64,000 bases of DNA from Plantago major (Eukaryota > Streptophyta > Magnoliopsida > Lamiales > Plantaginaceae): positions 58,389-122,388 of the forward strand of contig JAIFAC010000330.1 of the NCBI GenBank assembly GCA_026545765.1. The letters run 5' to 3'. Position 1 is the first letter of the stretch, and each line of letters begins with the position of its first letter. This document shows, piece after piece, positions 55,330 through 64,000 of the stretch. Below the pieces are notes generated by a model. It had not been told where the DNA came from, did no database searches, and saw nothing but the letters and a program-made list of their open reading frames with translations. A program made the translations under genes and the position numbers.

Positions 55330-58300
55330 ATGGCCCCTAAAAGTTCAACCACACTGAAATCTCAATCCTCCACTGGTACTGCTGAAAAGCAAGCACCAGA
55401 GTTGTTTATTGTGAACAACCGACTGGTAGGAGATTTTAATCGACCATCGACTTCAAATCACGAATAATTTGGGTGGTGCCATGGTTGAGGAATACCTCAC
55501 GGCTGCAATAGAAAACCAAGCTGACAGAAAGCTAATTCTTAACATGCTTGAAAAGGCACAAATCAAGGGTTTTCTATCTGCTCGCCCTAGTGGAATTTCA
55601 TCACTCGATGTGTTGGAATTCTACAACAACTCCAGGATAATTTCATGTGTTTCTGAAGGCACTAAAATAGTGTCTGTTAAAACCTCAGTCCAAGGAAAGG
55701 AAATCCTTCTGGACTTAACAACTTTATGTAAGTTGTTTGAGTTTCAAAATCTTGGAAAGGATTTTGAAATAAACACCAAGGATGATGATCTCCTTGAAGG
55801 TGTTAACAATTTGTAAGGATGTGTGTGATCTTGAAAATCGATACACCCACCGAAGTTCAAGCTTGTCGACATCCCAACCATATCCGATGGTTCATCGATG
55901 TATTAGCTTGCATTCTTCATGATGCTTTGATGGTCTACAAGGAGGTGCTGACCGGATAAGCCAAGAACGATGGATCATGATGTTCTTTTGAATCAACAAG
56001 ACAAAAGGTTGGAAAACCCTTTAATCGGGGAAAGTATGCCTTCATGAAGTTTGTGAAGAAGATTCAAGGCTTCGAACCTAAGATTTCCAAAGGACTAGCT
56101 GAACCAAAGGCCACAGTAGGCTATGGTTTGAAGATATGCTACTTGCTGGAGAAGCTTGGCATAAAGCTCAGAGAGACTACTGAATAGCCAACAAGAACTA
56201 CTCTACAAATATGAGTATACAAACTTGATGAAAAGGTTACCGGGTCTCGTAAAGGTTCTAAGAAGCGAAAGTCCTAAAAGGTATCTCAAGAAAAGGTTGC
56301 GACCAAGAATCCTGTAACTTCAAGAAAGAAGTCCACCGGCAAATCAAGACACACCAAAGAGGTTATCGATTCTCGATATCTACAAGCCTTGCCGATGAAC
56401 CGATAAAGGCATCAACTCATCAATGCCGCAAAAGAATCATCAACTATCGCACAAGTAGACTCGGAAGAGAAAGTGCTCGTAAATGTTGCGACTAATGCGT
56501 AATGCCTTGCCGATGAACTCATAAATGCCGCCAAAAGTGGTGAAAACACCAAGCCCTATCTCAGAAACCGCAGGAGTAATGGACCAATCGCCTAATGTCG
56601 ATGAGAGCTCGACGATGAGGATGAGAAACTAGTCATCTCTCAAGTCCTAGAAAGAGCAAAGAGGGTTAAGGTTATTGAAATAGTAACCGTGAAAAGGTAT
56701 CCAAGAAGAACCTACACCTCAAAGTTGTCAACAAGCACCTATAGCAAAGGTTGTTGGTGTAAACACATCTTCAGGGAACGTTTCTTATGCACAACTTCAA
56801 GAAGCCCTGATGAGTGGTAATTTAGTGCTGGCAGATGCTGATGAAAATGCCACATCTAAAAATCTGGAAGAACATTCTACTGACCAATCTTCTGCTTCCA
56901 GACAACCACAACAACCACAACCACAACAGCCACAAGTGGTTGATGAAATGGTAAATGAACTCCATTTCGAATTACCAAAGAATGCAAGATATCAAGAAAA
57001 TCGCAAAAGAGCAGTTCCCCAACTCAATAAGAGGGATCAAACCGATACATCTACTCAGAATGATCAACTGGGGAGGCAACTGAGTTGCATACTCAGGAAA
57101 GGTGTGAAGTACCTGAAACTTCAAACAAAGAAAAAATACTGGAACAAGAAGACCAATGTATAGAAAGGTCACAAGTTTCAGAGACCAATCAGCCTGACAC
57201 GGATCAGGTAGTTGAATGGTTTAACTCTTATCTTGTGCAAATTTTATGCTTGTACATCTTGTTATTTATCGAAATTCTTTGTTACAGGCTAAGTTAGAAA
57301 CACAAGGACAAGAGGAAGCTGGAAAGCTTGCCTCAGAAACTGAGAAAGAGGTCTCATCAACCTCACCTCTTAAGAAATCTGAGCCTATCCTACAGGTGAT
57401 AAAATGTTTCTTAAGTTGTCATTTTTCAGTTATACGATAATTTACTTAACCAATTAAGTGAATGTTTCTAACAGGCTCCAACTGAGAAAGAGGAAGATAA
57501 GGCAGAAATGCTAGAAGAAAACCCAGAAACCGACAAGGTTTCTGAAGAACAGATCATTGAGCCTTCCAGTATGAAGGTATATGAAAATCAATGATAAATT
57601 TTCTTCACCTTGGGTTAACTAAAACTTCTTCTCTAAATTATTCAATGCTCTCTACTCACAGGCTCACTCAGAAGTAGAAGTGCAAGGGGACAGAGTTGCG
57701 ACATCCTCGACTCTATGGAAATTGATGAGGCATCAAGGCCTTCATCACAAGAAAAGATTCTAGAGACTGCACAAGTCTCTGAGAGACAAATATCTGAGCC
57801 TCCCATGGAGGTAATTGACCTCTCAGATATATGACTTGTCACATAACGTTTTCTTGATAAAATTTCCTAAGTATTGCGATAATTTTAATTCTCAGGTTCA
57901 AGAAAGAAAGGTTGATGAGGACCGGACTCCAAGTCTCCGTCTCACAACAAGATATCTGAGACACCAATTGTCTCAGTAGCACAAGTCTCTGAGCATGAAT
58001 TACTTACTCATGTAACTCAGAAACTAAACTACACTTCTACTCAGATATCTATAAAAGTTTTGAAGCTCACTCAAAACTCTTTCTTTCAGGCTCAAACAAG
58101 TGCAAAGTAGGCTCCCAATGATGAGAAAGGGACCTACTTCCTTCTTCAAAGCTCACACCCTGCCAAAGCATATTCAATGCTTCAAGAAATGGCAAAGGTT
58201 AAGGTGCTCTGATCTCTCTGAAATATTGAGAATCACAGATCAACCAAACAGACGAGCACGAGCTCTTGACTTGGAGACATATATCCATGCAATGTTCCCT

Positions 58301-60812
58301 ACCAACAAAGACATACCATACTCTATTGCATAAGGATTTCTCCGAGAAGTGGCATAATTTGAGACAAGCCTTTGAGCAGTGATGGTCGACAAGATTACAT
58401 ATGGCATTCTAGCCAGTTCTGCCCCAAACTCTGCAATTTATACCTTCTGAACAAGAAGAGGTTAATGGGCAGAAGATCACTATTCCTGAAGTGATCAATC
58501 TTGTATCTGAAGATGATAAGGAGGAAGAGATAAACGAAAATGACTTCGATGAACCTCCCACCGACCATCACCAAAAGGATGACATGCAAAAAGGATGATG
58601 ATGATGCCTCGCACTGTGGACCGGAGGAATTTCGCTAAGGAATAATGCCTCGTACCGAAAAGCACACCGAGAAGACTTCACGTAAATCTCCGCCCCATCT
58701 CCTCGTAAATCTACTCATCCATCTTCCCAACACCCGCCATTACTCTGAACAAGTAGTCGAGCTCAAGAAACCAATCGTAAAATATTAAACACTCAAACCA
58801 GAATCGCCAACTCAAACAATCTGGAAGAAGAACAACACTCCATCTTCAATCGAAGATCAAATAGCTAGATCCAGAGACAAGCTTGATCAACTACAAGATC
58901 AATACTTAGAAGAAATGATTGCTTACTCGAGGTTAAAGAGCTACGAGATGCGATGAATGCTATCACCAAAGAACTCGATATCAAGAAGTATCAAGTCAAG
59001 CATGATGCTAAGGTCGCATCATCTTCAAAAGAAGTACCATCCTCCTCCCGTAAAGGAAAGAAACCAATCTCGAGATGGTTGCCGGACTCGATACAATCGA
59101 TGAGAATGTCCAAGAGGATGAAGATCCTTGTCCGATTACTCGATGATGAAGAAGACAAGACTTTGGCGTAGCACGCAACGAACATCTAGCGGTCTCTCAC
59201 TTGAAAAGGAAGCTGATTGCTCTGCAATATTCAAAGAACCGCCAAATGTCCACTCCCATGAATACATGAGCATACCAAGTAATCTTGCTCATCCGAACAA
59301 GGAGTTGTCTTCACGTAACAAGGAAGTAATTGCTCAGTCCCTCTGAAATGAAAAAGTTCATCGAGCTCATCACTCGAGAACAACTAGCATAGTCATTGCT
59401 CGAAATATCTGGAATGATAAGGGACGATGATCGTCTTTAGGTGAAAAAGCTTTCCAAGAGGCAAGTTACAACTGTGAAAAGCGGATGCCATCCTAGCCCA
59501 TCATGTAGCTCAACGATAAGGACAATGGACTTATCAAGCAAAATCGAGCTCAAAGTCAACTTTAGAAGTTGGTCACTGCTATAATTATTTACAAGGGCAT
59601 TTTAACTCTCTCTCGATTCTTTTATGAGACCGAGTTAGACAATGACTAAGGGGAAAGAGTGTACAAATCTGGACCTCAAAGTCGGGGAATGGGAAGAAGG
59701 AGAAGAAAACAAGAAGAAATCTGAGTTAATGCGACTCGAGAGGAAGAAGAAACATGAAACTTCCGGCCACCACTCGTAATCAATGAACCCTCCTCAAGCC
59801 AAGTCTTTGCAAATAGTAGCCGCTTCCCGAAACCCACCAAGGAACTACAATGATAACAAGGGCCATGGCACAAAAACCTCCAAGGAGTACCAAGGCTCCA
59901 AGGAGAAGACAAGTTAAAGGATTGATGAATCTTCCAAGAAGAAGAAAGCGAATCAAGTCGAGGGCAATGAAGAAGGTCAGAAACTCTCACAAGATTTAAT
60001 CTTGATGATGATGAGGAAATCGATGAAGATGAAGCTCCTCTTCACAAGAAAAGGAAAATTGAAAGCCTAATCGAGCCCATAGTCGCAAAGCCCCTAGCGC
60101 TAAAACACCCTCCGAAATACCAAGTCTATCCGTGGTGGTTCTTCAAGCAACCCCAAAGAGAATTCAAGATGCAGAAGGAACAGATCGAGAGTCGAGCAAA
60201 GACAAAGTCAACTTCCACTCAAAGCGACGAAGCCAAAATAGAGTATGTGAAGTATGACAATGATTCCTCCGCCTACAGTGTGCATTAATCGAAAAATGGC
60301 TATTGATTACGAACTTAAGCATCTATTGGTAAATTCGAGATTTTCGAACCAATCCATAAACAACTTATGGCATGGAGAAAAGATAAGCCAACCTTGATCA
60401 ACACCAATCACATTAAAGCCCGTTGGATTTTGAAGTTGTCAAGAGAACTGAAGCCATGAGAAAGGACCTCTCGATGAATGTCCATATGGAAAGCCGATGA
60501 TGTGCACATTTACAATATCACAGAGCGAGCACAAGAGCAAGACTGTGGAACCCTATGTGTCGTTTCTATCTAATCAAGATCAATACAAGTGACATCGGAT
60601 ATCCGAGGATTATCTATACTTCAAGCTTTCGATATCGAATAGAGCATGCCGAAGTGGGGAAAGTATCTGGTCAAACATTTTGTCGAGAAAATCCTACCAA
60701 ACTCACAAAGAGGTCTCGTGGATTTGCGAGAAACCTGTGAGATGCTCACGTAACACTTCTATGATTATTCGATGACATCAAAAGGTTTGGAGATAGGAAA
60801 TTTGCATCGATC
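55330..60812 (+). pseudogene. copia-B third ORF (env-like position), multi-exon
   Basis: Same unknown protein as copia-A 36067-41635. ATG 55330 opens MAPKSSTTLKSQSSTGTAEK. The N-terminal domain is readable at 55469-55816 without the copia-A stop (EFYNNSRIISCVSEG). From 55817 to 56790 and from 58330 to the end the text is heavily altered, yet segments still align to copia-A (GKKPIS, ARALDLE, the GDRKFA end near 60800). Exons between the intron-like gaps read AKLETQGQEEAGKLASETEK and similar Glu/Lys-rich peptides. The stop corresponding to copia-A TGA 41633 is not readable, so the end is approximate. Confidence 0.75.
57208..58089 (+). other. Five putative introns of third ORF, copia-B
   Basis: 57208-57287 (80 nt), 57396-57474 (79), 57577-57661 (85), 57811-57895 (85) and 58012-58089 (78). 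All run GT to AG and lie between codons, at the same places as in copia-A. Exon starts are GCT or GTT in every case. Intron sequences have diverged more than the exons. Confidence 0.7.
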
Positions 60813-61187
60813 CATAGAACTAATGTTTAAGACTCAAGAGTTGAAGACTTGAAGACTAGTCTATTAGGATGTTTACTGAGCTGTTACTCCCGTTGTCTAA
60901 TTTACTATGTATTTTGTATTTTTGCGACTAAGCTAAACTTGGTTTATGTATTAAAGTTATCTGTAATCTCTCTTGTAACTTATCCAAGAACTTACTCTCA
61001 GATAGTATTTTATAAAAGATAACTTGTCAGATAAGATCACACCTTGTGATTTGGTTGATGTCTACTTTCTGCACTTAATAGAATGATTTGAAAAATCTTA
61101 AGAAATGATTAAGTGTTGGATTGATCACTCATCCAGATTTATAATAGGTCAGATAGTCATTGTTGACTGATCAAAAAGGGGGAAATT
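60813..61187 (+). other. copia-B 3' non-coding region and polypurine tract
   Basis: Parallels 41636-42013, ending AAAAAGGGGGAAATT (61173-61187) before the 3' LTR. Confidence 0.82.
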
Positions 61188-62518
61188 TGTTAGAAATTTG
61201 TTAGATATTTTATTTAAATATCTCGCTTAGATTTTGATCGACAACATGATGACTTATCTTTGAAGTCTCGTAAAGGTGATTAGTACTCTTGGTTCACTTG
61301 AACATTGTAAAAGAGGAAACCCACTAAGTATGATAGTCTAGCTAATGTTGTATAGGATGTTAGGTCTCAAAATGTAATTTTTATTTTATGAAGAGAAGAT
61401 CAAGAAGAAGACATCCAAGTAGAACAAACTCAACGACATCAAGACTTGAAGAAACCGCACAAGATTATCGGAAATAGTTTTTCGTGATACCTTAGCCGAT
61501 ATCTTGAAGACACAAATAGTTTTAAACAAACCGTGTCACAAGAGATATCCGAGAAATGAAAAGGTCTATCTCGAAAACAAGGAAAGTGTCCAGATATCTA
61601 TTCTCGAGATACCTTGAGTTTAACCATTTCAAAAGAAATATATATATTGCAAACAAAGTTGTTTCAATAAAAGTGGTATCTCAAGATTGAAGATAAGGGC
61701 GTCAAAGAATCGGATAATACTGAGTCTCGACATAAAGCATAGTTCACTGCACCACAGACAAAAGTATAGCAATGCATTTAATGCATGGAGATGATGTCTG
61801 AACAAAAGCAACTACAATTTTCAAGAAGAAGACAAAACCCACATAAGATATACACGAGATATCTCAGCTTGAATTTGAGCCTAATCTGGATACTATTCAA
61901 ACCTCAAGCACTCAATTCATCTATAAATATCAACACTTGTATACTGAGAAGACACGACGTCAAAACACGAACTTACTTCAACATCTTACTCTCTCAAAGC
62001 AAATTACTTATCCTCAAAGCTTCGCTATGCACTAAAGCTCTTGATCTTAAGTAGCAAAAAGTTCTAAGTGTCTCGATCCTAAACAAGCAATAAATTTATC
62101 TCAGGAAAGAGTTGAAACGAAAGATCGAGTATCCGAGATTCATTCTCTTGAACACTTATCTAAGACTTGGGTCAAGAAAAGAACAAGATACATACATTGC
62201 AAAGTGTATTAAGTATACTGATTCAGAGCTATCCGATTAACCTGAAAGTTATTAAAGAAGCTCATCTCGACAACTCAATGGAAACCAACTATCATCATTG
62301 GCGTGAGGCTGTGAAGTACTTAGTTTGAAAAATCGTGAATAACTCGGCGTTAACGAGTATAGGAAGTACTTGATGGGTAATAAGGAATAACTCCAAGTGT
62401 TATTGAATAATGTGAAGTACTGGTAGCCTGGGAAGCCCTAAGGAATAGCTCAAAAGGCTTCGAGTAGATGAAGTACTTGGTCAGGAAAGCCGGGAACAAC
62501 TCAGGGGAACATTTGGTC
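61188..62518 (+). repeat. copia-B 3' LTR, truncated
   Basis: Begins TGTTAGAAATTTG and follows the 5' LTR to about its position 48324 (GGGGAACATTTGGT), then breaks off. About 350 bases, including the end with CCAACA, are absent. It differs from the 5' LTR almost entirely at CAG and CTG sites. Confidence 0.9.
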
Positions 62519-63640
62519 AGATTTCATCCTTTGAACCTTCACTTCGATATTTGAAGTTTATATCAAGTAACAACAAATAGCGATGGTTATGGTCAAGAGT
62601 CCATGCAGTAACATATCTTATACTAAGGCACAACAAAGAAAGACACCCATGTAAAAGCATCGCTCAGCTCAAAGTTGTCACTAGTTGGTTAGCTCAACAA
62701 GCCTCGTGCGTAATATCAACTTATGTATTACGCCTGATATCTCCAAATCTAGTGCAACGGTTATTCATGCATCCATACAAACACAAATAATGGTCTTTAT
62801 CGCCACAAACAAGATAAAGAATGAACAACAGACAACTAACATAGATACTAAAAATTGGAGCTCATCATATATAAATCATAATTAAAGATCCCTTGGCCAA
62901 CCTTTACATAAGCGTTAGCTCTGTGGGACATAATCTTAGAAAGTATAAATGGTAAAATTGAAAATATGTTTGAAACGGATTAAACCGGTAGAAGATGGCG
63001 AGTGAGACCCCTGGGCTTTCTTCTTCCTTTGATCTTTCTACGCAAGGCGTTTTCCTATACCAAGTCGGGTGCTCTCGAAGTTCTTTCTCATTGCTTGTCG
63101 ACGCGCTGTATTTTGACTTTCGCTTCAGGACCTGAAGCTTTCTCAAGAGTGGGATGCCTCAGGTTGTGGTTCTTCTACCATGGTTGTGGTGTTGATTTTG
63201 AGACCCAAGGGTTCGATGAGCACAGAATTGCATGTCATGCCTCGATGAGTATGGAAGTTAGAAAGGCGGGTTTGCATCACAGGCCAGAAAATAGCCTTCT
63301 TCTTCTAGAAATTATCTTCGGGGGTCATAGCCCTTCGACGGCTACCTTTTGGCTCCGCTTTCCTTCGCTCTTCATTTCGGCTTTCAGAACTTCGTTTTGA
63401 AAAGTGATCTTCACAATGTTGTAGAATCTTCAATTATATTCACAATGGTTAGTTATATGACATGTTTCGACACCTCTAACTCCGTACGGGTAAATCAGCC
63501 GTATTTCAGTTTTCTATTTCGCCTAAATATGACGTTTTGACACCGAAACGTGTAATTCTAAATGCGATCATGACCTACAAAATATACAAAAGTCAATCAC
63601 ATAAAATGATACAAATATTAATCAGAAAATTTTTAAGTTC
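62519..63640 (-). repeat. Probable continuation of minus-strand gypsy LTR after copia-B
   Basis: Bases 63395-63620 are related to 21290-21550 inside the minus-strand gypsy LTR (shared CTAAATATGACGTTTTG, ATGTTGTAGAATCTTCAAT, ATCATGACCTACAAAATAT). Counting 272 bases from 46702-46973 plus the stretch from 62519 puts this segment at nearly the same distance from the LTR end as in 20267-21594. No proteins are credible here. Confidence 0.5.
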
Positions 63641-64000
63641 AAAACTTAAACTTGTTTCTTTGGTTTTCCTCAATGTCGCACAAGTTTCTTCACTCCAGAC
63701 TAGCATCTTTTTGCGCTTTTAGCATCCCACAGCTTGTACTGTTTGTGATCCGTGTAGAATATTTCGATGATGTTCCTTGTCACCATCTACTTGCTCCTCT
63801 TTGAATCTTCTTTATGTCCGTAGTCATTCCCAAGCCAGTTCATGTTTATATTTCAGAGATGTTGCGCTGTATGTTGATGATCCAACGTTATCGCCGCTTC
63901 CTTGTCGCTCGGCTAATCTAGTAAACCCAAAGGATCACTTTCACAGAAGATGACAATAGGCCATCTTCTTTATCACAGCAATACGTAACCGGAACGAAGT
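63641..64000. other. Unassigned terminal stretch
   Basis: I see no coding region, LTR border or repeat that I can name. Confidence 0.5.

Larger units (their letters stand above)
46974..62518 (+). mobile_element. copia-B: relative of copia-A, 3' LTR truncated, patchy sequence quality
   Basis: Same order as copia-A: LTR, tRNA-Met site, gag, pol, spacer, third ORF with the same five intron-like gaps, polypurine tract, LTR. The 3' LTR lacks about the last 350 bases and no target duplication can be tested. Clean patches (49440-49650, 49830-50320, 52180-52620, 53470-53950, 54010-54540) have open frames close to copia-A. Other patches carry dense CAG/CTG changes to CG-containing strings that break frames. 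Confidence 0.92.

Noticed and set aside
57246-57297. Membrane-helix-like text at the end of an exon in copia-B, suggesting an envelope anchor
   Set aside because: It is read from the T-rich intron 1, is not conserved in copia-A, and ends in a stop. Most likely a by-product of intron read-through.
46974-62518. Repeat-induced or deaminase-type mutation as the cause of copia-B changes
   Set aside because: Those processes give C-to-T or G-to-A. Here changes create CG and include insertions and deletions at CAG/CTG, and they occur in patches.

Overview
This window is plant nuclear DNA made up of nested LTR retrotransposons. I find no host gene, tRNA, rRNA or CRISPR. Ty1/copia and Ty3/gypsy elements with plant-type primer sites (tRNA-Met TGGTATCAGAGC and the GGCGCC..GCCGGGGA type), 5-bp target duplications and AT-rich spacers indicate an angiosperm, probably a eudicot; the species cannot be read from the sequence.

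Layout. (1) 1-15412: a decayed SIRE-type copia element (copia-1) with gag, protease, integrase, RT tail and RNase H. A gypsy solo LTR (2834-4244) splits its integrase-RT region. Its 3' LTR is split by a minus-strand non-autonomous gypsy array, LTR-int-LTR-int-LTR (7082-14965). (2) 15413-19594: remnants of a plus-strand gypsy element whose LTR carries a solo LTR (16285-17576) and a ~605-bp tandem duplication. (3) 19598-23700: fragments of another SIRE-like element (end of RNase H on plus, third-ORF piece on minus) around a minus-strand gypsy LTR and part of its interior. (4) 23722-46646: a copia LTR (LTR-C) split by a gypsy element (gypsy-D, 24444-45874, TSD gattc). Gypsy-D is itself split by a 15.9-kb copia element (copia-A, 27732-43636) with both LTRs, gag, pol and a large third ORF. 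(5) 46677-63640: a minus-strand gypsy LTR apparently split by copia-B (46974-62518), a close relative of copia-A with a truncated 3' LTR. (6) The last ~400 bases are unassigned.

Points that stand out. The third ORF of copia-A and copia-B holds five short (78-85 nt) GT-AG, phase-0 intron-like intervals at matching places in both copies, downstream of an internal TATA-like box. The U5/leader of this copia family carries a row of GGG-loop hairpins with compensating stem changes. Long patches of copia-B differ from copia-A, and from copia-B's own other LTR, mainly where CAG or CTG has turned into a CG-containing string. That looks like a methylation-driven sequencing error, not mutation, so many apparent frameshifts and stops in copia-B may be artefacts.
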